48,226 nucleotides of DNA from Chloroflexota bacterium (GCA_919901745.1 CAKKPP010000012.1:87457-135682); one strand, 5' to 3'; counted from the first letter of the stretch, positions 23,353-32,952 are shown. Notes: a model not told the origin generated them from the sequence alone. Numbers and translations: made by a program.

Positions 23353-25290
23353 ATGACCGCTGATGACGGGGCACCGCAGCCAGCAGGCGAGCTTGAGCTC
23401 TCAGGCGAGCTTGAGCTCTCCCGTCTGTTCGAGATCTCGAACGACGGGTTCGCGATCGCGTCGCCGGACGGCTTCTTCCGCCGTCTCAATCCGGCCTGGA
23501 CGCGCATCCTGGGCTGGAGTCTCGAAGAGCTCGCCGCACGGCCGTTCATCGAGTTCGTCCATCCCGACGATCGGGAGGAGACCCTGGCCGAGTTTGCCGC
23601 CATCGTCGAGCAGGACAAGGCGACGTTCTCCTTCGTCAACCGGTACCGGCATCGGGATGGGTCCTACCGGACGATCGAGTGGACCAGCAGCCGAGCGCCC
23701 GACAGTGGCTACGTCTACGCGACCGCGCGCGACATCACGGTACGGAAGTGGGAAGTCGACACGTTCGGTCGCGTCTTCGAGTCGGCGCCCAATGCGATCG
23801 TCGTGGTGAACGAGGCAGGCACGATCGTCATGGTCAACCATCAGACAGAGCAGCTCTTCGGCTACGCCAAGGCTGAGCTGCTCAGCCAACCGCTCGAGAT
23901 CCTGCTCCCTGTCCGGTTCCGTGACGGGCACCCCGCCCTCCGGAACGGTTTCGTCGCCCATCCAAGCGCTCGGGCCATGGGCGTGGGCCGAGACCTCTAT
24001 GGAGCGACCAGGGACGGCCGGGAGATCCCGATCGAGATCGGGCTCAATCCCGTCAGAAGCGAAGATGGGTTCCTGGTCCTTGCCAGCATCATCGACATCA
24101 CCGAGCGCAAGGCGGCCGAGTCGGCCACCCTGGAGGCGCGGGCCGAGGCGGAGCGCGCGAACCTTGCCAAGAGCGAGTTCCTGTCGCGGATGAGCCACGA
24201 GCTGCGGACGCCGCTGACCGCCGTGCTCGGCTTCGCCCAACTCATCGAGCTCGATGCGCTGTCCGACGACAATCGCGACAGTGTGGCGCAGATCAGCCGG
24301 GCGGGACGCCATCTGCTCGACTTGATCAACGAGGTCCTCGACATCAGCCGGATCGAGTCCGGCAAGATGACGATCTCGCCGGAGCCGGTTGACGTCGCCG
24401 ATCTCCTGAAGGAGGCCATCGCGCTGATCGCGCCGCTCGCCGACGGCCGATCGGTCACGCTCGACCCGAGCGCGGCCGGCTGCGAGATGCACGTCCTCGC
24501 CGACCGACAGCGACTCAGGCAGGTCCTGGTCAACCTCCTCGCCAACGCTGTCAAGTACAACCGCGAGGGCGGCTCGGTCACGGCTGCCTGCGCGGTCGTC
24601 GAGGGCGACCGGCTGCGGATCTCGATCAGCGACACGGGCTACGGGATCCCACCGGGCCAGCTCGATCTTCTGTTCCGGCCGTTCGAGCGCCTCGGCGCGG
24701 ACCAGACCGCGGTCGAGGGAACGGGCATGGGGCTCGCCCTATCCAAGGGGCTGGTCGAGGCGATGGGGGGCACGATCGGGGTCGAAAGCGAACTTGATCG
24801 GGGCGCCACGTTCTGGGTCGAGCTCGGGCTTGTCGAGGGTGCGCTCGAACGATACGAAAATGGACGATCGGGCCGCGAGCCGGTCGCAGCGGCGAGCGTC
24901 GGGCCGAGCCCGGGCCGGACCCGGAAGCTCCTCTACATCGAGGACAACTTCTCGAACCTCAAGCTCGTCGAGCGGATCCTCGCCCGCCGGCCGCACATCG
25001 TGCTCGTGACGGCGACGCAGGGGCGCGTCGGAGCCGATCTCGCCCGCGAGCACCGGCCCGATCTCATCCTCCTCGACCTCCATCTGCCGGACGCGCCGGG
25101 CGACGAGATCCTGCGCCGCCTGCAGAGCTATCCAGAGACGCGCGACATCCCGATCGTCATCGTCTCCGCCGATGCGACGAACTCCCAGATCGCGAGCCTC
25201 ACCGCCCGCGGCGCAGCGGCATACCTCACGAAACCGCTGGATGTCAAAGGTTTCCTCGAGCTCGTGGACAGGCTGCTCGGGGACCAATGA
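23353..25290 (+). CDS. Hybrid sensor histidine kinase (PAS-PAS-HisKA-HATPase-REC)
   Basis: 645 residues, soluble. PAS 1 (about 20-125) and PAS 2 (about 135-255, ESAPNAIVVVNEAGTIVMVN) sense an unknown signal. HisKA has H282 in SHELRTPLTAVLGF. The ATPase domain (385-500) shows NLLANAVKYN and DTGYGIPPGQ (N and G1 boxes), and the C-terminal receiver (about 520-640) has D575 in LILLDLHLPD. No membrane helix is present, so the signal is cytoplasmic. An 18-bp repeat near the start duplicates GELELS. The next gene, a REC-EAL protein, begins 87 bases on and is the likely output partner. Confidence 0.94.
   Translation: MTADDGAPQPAGELELSGELELSRLFEISNDGFAIASPDGFFRRLNPAWTRILGWSLEELAARPFIEFVHPDDREETLAEFAAIVEQDKATFSFVNRYRHRDGSYRTIEWTSSRAPDSGYVYATARDITVRKWEVDTFGRVFESAPNAIVVVNEAGTIVMVNHQTEQLFGYAKAELLSQPLEILLPVRFRDGHPALRNGFVAHPSARAMGVGRDLYGATRDGREIPIEIGLNPVRSEDGFLVLASIIDITERKAAESATLEARAEAERANLAKSEFLSRMSHELRTPLTAVLGFAQLIELDALSDDNRDSVAQISRAGRHLLDLINEVLDISRIESGKMTISPEPVDVADLLKEAIALIAPLADGRSVTLDPSAAGCEMHVLADRQRLRQVLVNLLANAVKYNREGGSVTAACAVVEGDRLRISISDTGYGIPPGQLDLLFRPFERLGADQTAVEGTGMGLALSKGLVEAMGGTIGVESELDRGATFWVELGLVEGALERYENGRSGREPVAAASVGPSPGRTRKLLYIEDNFSNLKLVERILARRPHIVLVTATQGRVGADLAREHRPDLILLDLHLPDAPGDEILRRLQSYPETRDIPIVIVSADATNSQIASLTARGAAAYLTKPLDVKGFLELVDRLLGDQ
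23384..23419 (+). repeat. In-frame 18-bp tandem repeat in the kinase N-terminus
   Basis: CAGGCGAGCTTGAGCTCT occurs twice in direct succession, duplicating the hexapeptide GELELS before the first PAS domain. Confidence 0.9.
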
Positions 25291-25365
25291 AGGTGCGCAG
25301 CGAGGGCTGAGCCCGCTCCGTCGGGGATGACCATCGCGCCATGGTCCGCCGGTACTCCTTCGGCG

Positions 25366-25371
25366 TATGGT
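25366..25371 (+). promoter_or_regulatory. -10 element TATGGT of the first REC-EAL gene
   Basis: TATGGT, 6 nt, then GTG 25378. This placement selects a GTG start 17 codons inside the longest open frame. Confidence 0.5.
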
Positions 25372-25377
25372 GCCGCG

Positions 25378-27249
25378 GTGGCAATACGAGGAATCTCACC
25401 AGGCGTGTCCACAACCATCGTCGGCGACGACGGCACGGGTCCCGCTGTCCGCGCGGGTACCCGCCATGTCGGGGACGAGACGATCGACCCGATTCTCAGC
25501 GCGCGCGTCTACCTCGTCGACGATCAGCCGGCGAACCTGCGGCTGCTCGAGCGGTTCCTCGGCCGCGCCGGGTTCGAGGACGTCCACTCGTTCAGCGACC
25601 CGAGAGCGGCCCTGGCCGCGATCGAGACCAGCGAACCGGACCTGCTCCTGCTCGATCTCCACATGCCCGGGCTCGACGGGTTCGGAGTCCTCGCGGCCCT
25701 CCGCGAGCTGATCCCCGAGGATGACTTCGTGCCGATCCTCGTCCTGACCGGCGACGTCGACCGGGAGGCCCGCTCGCGCGCCCTGACGGGTGGTGCGACC
25801 GACTTCCTGATCAAGCCGTTCGACGTCGAGGAGGTGGTTCTCCGCACCCGCAACCTCATCCGGACCCGCCAGCTCCACGCCGTGGTGCGGGCGCGCAACC
25901 TCGAACTGACCACCAAGGTTCGGACCACAAGCGACGCGCTGGTCGAGGTCGAGGCGCACTGGCGGTCGGTCGCTCAGGGGCTCGCGCGGCTGACGGGAGC
26001 CGAGTCGGCGGAGGCGACCGCGTCGGCCGTCTGTGCCGAACTTGCCACGCTGCCCGATCTCGCCGGGGTCGCCCTGTTCGCGTTCGGGGTCGGAGGCATC
26101 GTCGTTCCGCTCGCACTGTCCGTGCCGATCGAGTTTGGGTTGGCGGTGAACGTGCCCATCCCGACCGGCCACTCGACCATGCTCCGCCGACAGGCGGCGA
26201 AGGGGACCTGGGTCGAATCCCTGTCGATCAAGCGGTCCGTGGGCACGTATCGAAGACCTCTCGTCGAGGCGGGCTTCACGGCCGCCGCGTTCGTCCCGCT
26301 GCGATCGGAGTCGGCGACGCTGGGACTGCTCGCTGCCGGCGGGACGGGGTTCGACGCGGCCGACCGTCTGGCCGGCCGCGTGCCGGCGCTCGAGGCGTTC
26401 GCCTCGATCGCGTCCGCCCTCCTCGCGCCCGGGATCGAGGAGCGACAGCGCGACGACACGGTGCGTTTCAACGTGAGGCGCTCGATCGAGGAGCAGGCCT
26501 TCACGCCGGTCTTCCAGCCGATCGTCGATCTCGCGACCGCCACGACGGTTGGCTACGAGGCGCTCACGCGCTTCGCCGATGGCGTGCGTCCAGACCGTCG
26601 GTTCGCCGAAGCCGCGGCCGTCGGGCTCGGCCTGGAGCTCGAGGTGGCGACTCTGACCGCGGCAATCGCCGCCGCCCGGGAACTCCCGGGCGATGGGTTC
26701 CTCAGCCTGAATGTGTCACCCCAGCTCGTGCTCGAGGGCAACCGCCTTGCGGGTCTCCTGCTCGGAGCGAGTGCGCCGGTCGTCCTCGAGATCACCGAAC
26801 ACGCGCCGGTCGACGATTATCCGGCACTCCGCGGCGCCATCGACCGGCTTGGATCGTCCGTTCGCTTCGCGGCCGACGATGCGGGCGCCGGGTACTCGAG
26901 CTTCCGCCACATCGTGGAGCTGCGCCCGGACTTCGTGAAGCTCGACATCGGCCTCGTGCGCGCGATCGGGCAGGACCCGGTCCGCAGGGCGTTCGTTGCG
27001 GGACTGGTGCACTTCGCACAAGAGACGGGTTACATTCTGATCGCGGAGGGGGTCGAGACCAGGGAGGAGCGCACCGCTCTCCAGGCGCTCACCGTCGGCC
27101 TCGGTCAGGGCTATCTCTTCGGACGTCCTGCGCCAGCTCGGGCGTACGCTGGAGCGAGGGCAGCAGTCTCGGCAGGCGCCGGGATCGCCTCGAAGGCACG
27201 GCTCGGGCGACCGCCGCGTCCCGTGGGTGGGCCCACCGTTCCGGCGTGA
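25378..27249 (+). CDS. Response regulator with EAL c-di-GMP phosphodiesterase domain (REC-GAF-like-EAL)
   Basis: 623 residues. The receiver (about 40-160) has phospho-acceptor D93 in LLLLDLHMPGLDG. A GAF-like middle part (200-350) follows, then an EAL domain (about 365-600). EALTRF, SLNVS, EITEH, DDAGAGYSS, KLDIGL, AEGVET and GQGYLFGRP carry the metal and catalytic positions of active EAL enzymes, although the usual DDFG loop is DDAG. It should hydrolyse c-di-GMP when phosphorylated or derepressed. The GTG 25378 start is set by the leaderless -10; an ATG at 25327 would add 17 residues. It is paralogous to the gene at 30765. Confidence 0.92.
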   Translation: MAIRGISPGVSTTIVGDDGTGPAVRAGTRHVGDETIDPILSARVYLVDDQPANLRLLERFLGRAGFEDVHSFSDPRAALAAIETSEPDLLLLDLHMPGLDGFGVLAALRELIPEDDFVPILVLTGDVDREARSRALTGGATDFLIKPFDVEEVVLRTRNLIRTRQLHAVVRARNLELTTKVRTTSDALVEVEAHWRSVAQGLARLTGAESAEATASAVCAELATLPDLAGVALFAFGVGGIVVPLALSVPIEFGLAVNVPIPTGHSTMLRRQAAKGTWVESLSIKRSVGTYRRPLVEAGFTAAAFVPLRSESATLGLLAAGGTGFDAADRLAGRVPALEAFASIASALLAPGIEERQRDDTVRFNVRRSIEEQAFTPVFQPIVDLATATTVGYEALTRFADGVRPDRRFAEAAAVGLGLELEVATLTAAIAAARELPGDGFLSLNVSPQLVLEGNRLAGLLLGASAPVVLEITEHAPVDDYPALRGAIDRLGSSVRFAADDAGAGYSSFRHIVELRPDFVKLDIGLVRAIGQDPVRRAFVAGLVHFAQETGYILIAEGVETREERTALQALTVGLGQGYLFGRPAPARAYAGARAAVSAGAGIASKARLGRPPRPVGGPTVPA

Positions 27250-27651
27250 TCCAGGCGTGGCAAGCGCCGGTAGCTGGGGACGATCGACCCGTTGATCGCG
27301 ATTCCAGGAAGACGAAGTGGTACGTTGTGCGCCTCACGATGACCGATCCATGCCGAGGGACCGGCGTCGGGATGACCCAACAGATGAGCCTCATGCGCGT
27401 GCACCGGACGAGCTCCCCGCCAGGCGAGCGTCTCCATCGCCGGACGACCCGTGCTCGGCAGAAAGCGGACCCGGGTACTGACGTCAGAGAACAGCCTGCA
27501 GCGCCCCGGCCGATCGCCGGCGACCAGAGCGACGATCCTCGCGCAATGAAGAGAAGGCCGCCGCCCGGATCGGGTTGTCCGTGACCGACCTCGCCGCGGG
27601 TCGGTGGGCCAGTTCGGGGCGGCTCGTCGCCAACGAACGGCGGAGGTTCGG
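27250..27651. other. 402-base region between the two signalling modules
   Basis: No known gene is recognised. A plus-strand frame ATG 27339-27584 has TACGTT 12 nt upstream but codes for an Arg/Pro-rich sequence unlike its neighbours. The minus strand is open over the same bases with a less biased composition and might be a gene remnant. A promoter for the following kinase probably lies here. Confidence 0.4.
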
Positions 27652-30600
27652 GTGACTCTTTCGCTGGCGTCGGTTTCCCGGACGTTCGACCTGCTCGACA
27701 TTCCGATAACGCTCCTCGATATCGAGGGCCGGATCCAGCACCTCAACCCGGCCAACGAACGGCTCCTCGGGCGGACCGTGGACGAGCTTCGCGGCCAGCC
27801 GATCGGCGCGATCCTCCCCGACGCGCTGCGCGAGCGCAGCGCGGGCCTTCTCGCCTCGCTCCTCGAGCGCGGGACGCTCCGCGAGGTGTTTCCCAACGAG
27901 CGACCCGATGGGACGGTGGTCCAGGTGGAGGTGACCGCCGAGGTCGTTCGGTTGCGGGAGGGCGAGCCGCGCTGGATCCTCGCCACGGTCCGCGATCTCG
28001 GCCCTGAAATCGCCCGGCTCGAGCGGCTCAACGCCTCGGTCCTGGGCCTGCTCACCGCACCCGGCGACGATCTCCTCGCCGAGATCGTGCAGGTCGCCCG
28101 CGCGCTGCTCGGCGCTCGCTACGCGGCGCTCGGGGTCATCGAGGCTGGGGCTCTGGTCAGGTTCATCCCCGACGGGCTGACCGGGACCGAGATTGCCGGG
28201 ATCGCCCACTGGCCCGAGGGCAAGGGTCTCCTCGGCGCGATGGTCACCGAGCGGAGGACGATCCGGACTCCAGAGATCCTCTCCGACCCGCGATCGAGCG
28301 GCTTCCCGGCCGGCCATCCGCCGATGCGCTCATTCCTCGGGACTCCGATCCAGACGGCGGACGCCGTCTACGGCCACCTGTACTTCACCGAGAAGCTCGG
28401 GTCGGCCGAGTTCAGCTTCATCGACGAACGCCTGGCCGAGCTCTTTGCTTCCCATGCCGCGATCGCGATCCGCGACGCACGTCGCCGCGGCGAGGTGATG
28501 GCCAGCGAGGCCGCCCTCGCCGAGGCGCAACGTATGGCCCGCATCGGAAGCGGCGAGTTCGACATCGCCGCGGACCGCCTTCGCTGGTCGGCCGAGGCGC
28601 TCCGGATCTTCGGAGCGCCCGCGGAGCGCGTCGCCACGCTCAGCGACTTTCTCGCCCTGGTCCATCCCGACGACCGAGCGGCCGTCCAGGCCGACACGGA
28701 CGCGACCGTCGAATCCGGCCGTCCACTCGAGATGCGCCACCGGATCGTTCGTGGCGATGGGACGGTCCGGATGCTCGCCTCACGCGCGGAGCTCGTCCGC
28801 GACGAGGTTGGCGTTCCGGCCAGGCTCGTCGGGACGGTCCAGGACATCACGGAACTCACCGATACCGCGGAGCGGCTCCGTGAGAGCGAGCGCAACCTCG
28901 CCGAGGCGCAGCGGATCGCCCACATCGGGAGCTGGGAGCGAAACCTCACGACCGGTGCGCTCAGCTGGTCCGACGAGTCGTACCGGATCGTCGGGATCGA
29001 ACCGGGTACGTTCGATGGGACGGTCGAGACGTTCCTTGGGTTCGTCCACCCCGACGACCGTGCGACGGCGGCTCCCAGCCGGGAGGCGCTCGCGCAGCGC
29101 GGCCCGACCGAGATCCGCTACCGGATCATCCGGCCCGACGGCACGGTGCGGACCCTCCGCGAGGTCGGCGACGTCATCCGCGACGCGGACGGGGGCCCGA
29201 TTCGGTTCGTCGGCACGACCCAGGACATCACCGAGCTGGTGGCGGCCGAGGCCCAGCAGACGCGGCTCGCGCGGCTGCTCGACGAGGTGGCGAGCGAGAT
29301 CTACATCTTCAACGCCGAGTCCCTGCGGTTTGCCGCGATGAATGCCGGCGCGCTCGGCAACATCGGATACTCGATCGACGAGCTGCGCGAGCTGACGCCC
29401 CTGGACCTCAAGCCGGAGTTCACGCGAGCGTCGTTCGAGATGCTGCTCGCTCCGCTCCGGACCGGCGAGCGCGCCCAGATCGCCTTCGAGACGATCCATC
29501 GCCGCAAGGACGGCTCCACGTACCCCGTGGAGATGCGCCTCCACTTCCTGCCCAACGAGACGCCGGCGGTCTTCGTCGCGATCATCCAGGACATCACCGA
29601 GCGCAAGCGGCTTGAGGCACAGCTTCGCCAGTCCCAACGGCTCGAAGCCGTCGGCCAGCTCGCCGGTGGGATCGCCCACGACTTCAACAACATCCTCACC
29701 GCGATCCGCGGGTTCACCGAGCTCGTCCTCAGGAACCTGGCTCCCGACGATGCCAACCGCCCCGATCTCGACCACGTCGTCGGGGCGGCCGACCAGGCAG
29801 CGAACCTCGTGCGGCAGCTCCTCGCCTTCAGCCGGCGCCAGATCCTCCTGCCACGCGTCCTCGATCCCGGCGAGGTCATTGAGGGGATCGCCCCATTGCT
29901 CCGGCGCCTCCTGGGCGAGGACGTCGAGCTGTCTGTCCTCCCCGAGCCCGGCCTCGGACACATCTCGGTCGACCCAGGCCAGCTCGAGCAGGTCATCGTC
30001 AACCTCGCGGTCAACGCCCGCGACGCGATGCCGACGGGCGGGAAGCTCACCATCGAGGCGGCGAACGTCGATCTCGACGCCGCCCATGCCGCGAGCCATC
30101 CGGGAGCCAGCTCCGGGTCACACGTGCTGATCGCCGTCTCGGACACCGGAGCGGGGATGGATCCCGAGATCCAGGCGCATGCGTTCGAACCATTCTTCAC
30201 GACGAAAGGACCCGACAAGGGGACCGGCATGGGCCTCGCGACGGTCTACGGCATTGTCAAGCAGTCTGGCGGCTCGATCTACCTTTATTCCGAGCCCGGC
30301 AGGGGCACGACCTTCAAGATCTACATCCCACGCGCCCACGTGCAGGCGTGGGCCTCGGCCGGCGCCGTCGATGAACCAACCGCGCCAATGTCGGGATCGG
30401 AGACCATCCTCCTCGTCGAGGACGACGAATCCGTTCGGGCCTACGCCCGGCGGGTGCTTGAGGCGAGCGGCTTCACCGTGCTCGAGGCGCCCGGCGGACC
30501 GGACGCGCTGGCGCTCGCCACCGGGTACGCGGGCATGATCGATCTCCTCCTGACCGACGTGATCATGCCCGGCATGCATGGGATCGAGCTCGCCGATCGG

Positions 30601-30768
30601 CTCGTCGCCGAGCGACCCGGGTTGCGCGTCCTCTACGTTTCAGGCTTCACCGAGAACTCTGTCATCCAGCATGGCGTGGCGGAGTCGGGCGTGGCCTTCC
30701 ACTCCAAGCCATACGGTCGCGAGGATCTCGTGCGCGCCGTGCGCGCCGTCCTTGATGCCGCCCAATGA
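27652..30768 (+). CDS. Multi-sensor hybrid histidine kinase (PAS-GAF-PAS-PAS-PAS-HisKA-HATPase-REC)
   Basis: 1038 residues, no membrane helix. A PAS domain (about 8-110) is followed by GAF (about 130-285, GLLGAMVTERRTIRTPEI), two related PAS domains each starting EAQR.A.IGS and ending QDITEL (about 290-420 and 420-545), and another PAS (about 550-660). HisKA has H676 in GGIAHDFNNILTAIRGF, the PAS-associated HDFNN type. The ATPase domain shows DTGAGMDPEIQ and GTGMGLATVYGI, and the receiver has D969 in LLLTDVIMPGMHG. GTG 27652 is chosen for the GGAGG 5 bases upstream. Its stop overlaps the REC-EAL gene by 4 bases. Confidence 0.94.
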   Translation: MTLSLASVSRTFDLLDIPITLLDIEGRIQHLNPANERLLGRTVDELRGQPIGAILPDALRERSAGLLASLLERGTLREVFPNERPDGTVVQVEVTAEVVRLREGEPRWILATVRDLGPEIARLERLNASVLGLLTAPGDDLLAEIVQVARALLGARYAALGVIEAGALVRFIPDGLTGTEIAGIAHWPEGKGLLGAMVTERRTIRTPEILSDPRSSGFPAGHPPMRSFLGTPIQTADAVYGHLYFTEKLGSAEFSFIDERLAELFASHAAIAIRDARRRGEVMASEAALAEAQRMARIGSGEFDIAADRLRWSAEALRIFGAPAERVATLSDFLALVHPDDRAAVQADTDATVESGRPLEMRHRIVRGDGTVRMLASRAELVRDEVGVPARLVGTVQDITELTDTAERLRESERNLAEAQRIAHIGSWERNLTTGALSWSDESYRIVGIEPGTFDGTVETFLGFVHPDDRATAAPSREALAQRGPTEIRYRIIRPDGTVRTLREVGDVIRDADGGPIRFVGTTQDITELVAAEAQQTRLARLLDEVASEIYIFNAESLRFAAMNAGALGNIGYSIDELRELTPLDLKPEFTRASFEMLLAPLRTGERAQIAFETIHRRKDGSTYPVEMRLHFLPNETPAVFVAIIQDITERKRLEAQLRQSQRLEAVGQLAGGIAHDFNNILTAIRGFTELVLRNLAPDDANRPDLDHVVGAADQAANLVRQLLAFSRRQILLPRVLDPGEVIEGIAPLLRRLLGEDVELSVLPEPGLGHISVDPGQLEQVIVNLAVNARDAMPTGGKLTIEAANVDLDAAHAASHPGASSGSHVLIAVSDTGAGMDPEIQAHAFEPFFTTKGPDKGTGMGLATVYGIVKQSGGSIYLYSEPGRGTTFKIYIPRAHVQAWASAGAVDEPTAPMSGSETILLVEDDESVRAYARRVLEASGFTVLEAPGGPDALALATGYAGMIDLLLTDVIMPGMHGIELADRLVAERPGLRVLYVSGFTENSVIQHGVAESGVAFHSKPYGREDLVRAVRAVLDAAQ

Positions 30769-32435
30769 TGCTGCACCCGATCCCCGCCTCCGAGGTCCGC
30801 GATCACCGGCCGATCCTCATCGTCGACGATGAGCCAGACTTGCGGCGTCTGTTCACGCGGGTCCTTCGGGACGCCGGATACGAGACCCTCGAGGCGGACG
30901 ACGGCGTCAACGCCCTGAAGCTGCTCGAAGAGCGAGAAGTCAGTCTCGTCCTGCTTGATAGCTCGATGCCCAGGCTCGACGGACCCGGCGTCCTCCGGGC
31001 CCTCCGCGCGCGCGACGCGACCCGTACGCTCCCGGTCATCCTCGTGACCGGCCAGGCCGATCTGGAGGATCGCGTCCGCGGGCTTGAGGCCGGCGCGGAC
31101 GACTACCTCGCCAAGCCCGTCGCGCTTGATGAGCTCGTCGCACGGGTGGAGGCCCAGCTGCGCAGCCATGCGGCCTTGACCGATGTGTTCGAGCAAGCCA
31201 CGAAGGAGCGCCGTCGGCTGACAGGCGTGCTCCGCAGGGTGCGGCCGGACCGGTCGCCTGAGGTCGTGGCACAATCCTTCGTCGCGGAGCTGGTGCCCGC
31301 CCTTGGGCTTGACTCGATCGCGGTGCTCACCTTCGCTGCGGACGGGGCAGCGACGCCATTGGCCGTGGGAGGGAACGTGCGATTGCAGATCCGCGCGGGC
31401 GTCCCCCTCCAGCAGGCGGAAGGGATGCGCCTGCGCGAGCGGGCCGCGCAGGGCCCGTGGCTGGAGGCGGGCTCGGCGGCACGACAGCGCGGCCGGGCTG
31501 GCGAGCACAGCGATCTCGCCTACGTCCCCCTGCCGGGCGCTGATGCGCCGCTGGGGCTGCTCGTGTTGGGCCTTCCGGCCGCCATCGATCGCCCGTCGGT
31601 CGCGCTCAGCGGACGGCTCGCCCTGTTCAGCGAGCTCGCCGAGATGATAGCCGCCGTTCTCGGCCCGGGGCTGGATGCCGATGCGACGCACCGCGAGGAC
31701 CGCTTGGCGATCGAGAGACTGATCGACAGCGGAGCCTTCACTCCGTTCTTTCAGCCGATCGTCGATCTCGGGACGGGCGCCGTAGTGGGCTATGAGGCCA
31801 TGACCCGGTTCGCGGACGGCCAACGGGCAGATCTCGCCTTCACCGCAGCGGCCCAGGCCGGACTGGGGGCGGAGCTCGAGGCGGCGGCGATCACGGCCGC
31901 GATCGAGGCTGGAACGGCGGCTCTTCCGTCCTCCGCCTACCTCAGCCTGAACGTGTCACGCGAGATGGTCCGCTCGGACCATCTCGGTCGGCTGCTCGCC
32001 GGCCAGACACGACCGATCATCCTCGAGATCACCGAGCACGTTGCGATCGACGACTACGCGGCACTCCGTCGGGAGCTCGCGGCCCTCGGGCCGACGGTCG
32101 GCGTCGCCGTCGACGACGCGGGCGCCGGCTACGCCAGCCTCCGGCACATCCTCGAGCTCGCCCCCCAGGCAGTGAAGCTCGACATCGGCCTGGTCCGCGG
32201 GATCGACGCCGATCCCGCTCGCCAGGCGCTGATCGCGGGGATGAGCTACTTCGCGGTAAAGCGCAAGATCCAGCTGATTGCCGAGGGGGTCGAGACCCAG
32301 AAGGAGCTCGGAGCGCTCCGTTCGCTCGGGGTCCATTTCGGCCAGGGCTATCTCCTCGGGCGGCCACAGGACGGCCGGGGGCCCGGCCCGTGGCCGACGC
32401 GAGTCGCGCTCCAAGGGTTGCAGGACATCCTCTGA
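30765..32435 (+). CDS. Response regulator with EAL c-di-GMP phosphodiesterase domain, second copy
   Basis: 556 residues. The receiver (15-130) has D65 in VLLDSSMPRLDG and the conserved Lys in YLAKPVALDEL. A GAF-like region occupies about 150-310, and an EAL domain about 320-545. The first motif is EAMTRF rather than EALTRF; the others (SLNVS, EITEH, DDAGAGYAS, KLDIGL, AEGVET, GQGYLLGRP) are kept. Architecture and many residues match the protein encoded at 25378, so the two arose by duplication. ATG 30765 lies in the stop of the kinase gene, making the pair a coupled kinase-regulator unit. Confidence 0.93.
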   Translation: MMLHPIPASEVRDHRPILIVDDEPDLRRLFTRVLRDAGYETLEADDGVNALKLLEEREVSLVLLDSSMPRLDGPGVLRALRARDATRTLPVILVTGQADLEDRVRGLEAGADDYLAKPVALDELVARVEAQLRSHAALTDVFEQATKERRRLTGVLRRVRPDRSPEVVAQSFVAELVPALGLDSIAVLTFAADGAATPLAVGGNVRLQIRAGVPLQQAEGMRLRERAAQGPWLEAGSAARQRGRAGEHSDLAYVPLPGADAPLGLLVLGLPAAIDRPSVALSGRLALFSELAEMIAAVLGPGLDADATHREDRLAIERLIDSGAFTPFFQPIVDLGTGAVVGYEAMTRFADGQRADLAFTAAAQAGLGAELEAAAITAAIEAGTAALPSSAYLSLNVSREMVRSDHLGRLLAGQTRPIILEITEHVAIDDYAALRRELAALGPTVGVAVDDAGAGYASLRHILELAPQAVKLDIGLVRGIDADPARQALIAGMSYFAVKRKIQLIAEGVETQKELGALRSLGVHFGQGYLLGRPQDGRGPGPWPTRVALQGLQDIL

Positions 32436-32522
32436 GCCCGGGCCATGTGCCTCGGCGCTACGTCGCAGGCCGAGTTTGCGCCCGAAACCTTGATCTGGCG
32501 CAGGCAGGGATTGGCCGACGCA

Positions 32523-32861
32523 CTACTTGACAACGAGGGAGGCCGTCACCCCGGCATCGCGGTGGCCGGGGACCGCGCAATAGATCTCGTACGTCCCGGG
32601 CGCGATCGGGTCCACCGTCACCTCGGCCGACGTCCCCGCTGCCGCGACAATCTTGACACTCAGGACGTCGACGGTGAGATCGTGCTCAATCTGGCCGTCG
32701 TTGGCGAGGACCAGCCGGATGGGTCGCCCAATGGGGACCTCCGCCGTGTCGGGAGCGAAGCTCAGTTCCGTCGCTTTGAACTCCACGGTGACCGGTCCAG
32801 GCGTGGGCGTGGGCAGTGGCGTTGGTGGTGGCGACGCGGCTCCGCCGGCGCAGGGCCGCAC
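32523..32861 (-). CDS. Cupredoxin-domain protein, probably exported; N-terminus uncertain
   Basis: 112 residues from GTG 32861. After a Pro/Thr linker (PPPTPLPTPTPG) comes a cupredoxin-like beta-sandwich: VEFKATELSFAPDTAEVP, VLANDGQIEHDLTVD with the His copper ligand, and YEIYCAVPGHRDAGV holding the Cys-x4-His pair near the end. The family binds copper in electron transfer. The visible start gives RPCAGG with no signal peptide, although a linker of this kind suits a lipoprotein. The +1 frame just upstream reads VVLLMGRAAL, a plausible signal core, so a frameshift or an error may hide the real N-terminus. It is divergent from dnaE. Confidence 0.75.
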   Translation of the reverse strand: MRPCAGGAASPPPTPLPTPTPGPVTVEFKATELSFAPDTAEVPIGRPIRLVLANDGQIEHDLTVDVLSVKIVAAAGTSAEVTVDPIAPGTYEIYCAVPGHRDAGVTASLVVK

Positions 32862-32937
32862 GGCCCATGAGAAGGACCACCTTGCCGTCGGGTCACGTCG
32901 AGGCGTCCGTCTCGGCTACGTTCTTACCGTGGCGGGC

Positions 32938-32943
32938 TACCAT
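32938..32943 (+). promoter_or_regulatory. -10-like TACCAT upstream of dnaE
   Basis: TACCAT is followed by 9 nt and GTG 32953. The same 9-nt spacing is seen ahead of the ABC micro-ORF; it would leave a leader of 2-3 nt. Confidence 0.45.
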
Positions 32944-32952
32944 TGACCTCCC

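Noticed and set aside
27339-27584. An 81-codon ORF with TACGTT 12 nt upstream
   Set aside because: The spacing does not fit the leaderless rule, and the Arg/Pro-rich product has no folded character; kept only as part of an unassigned region.
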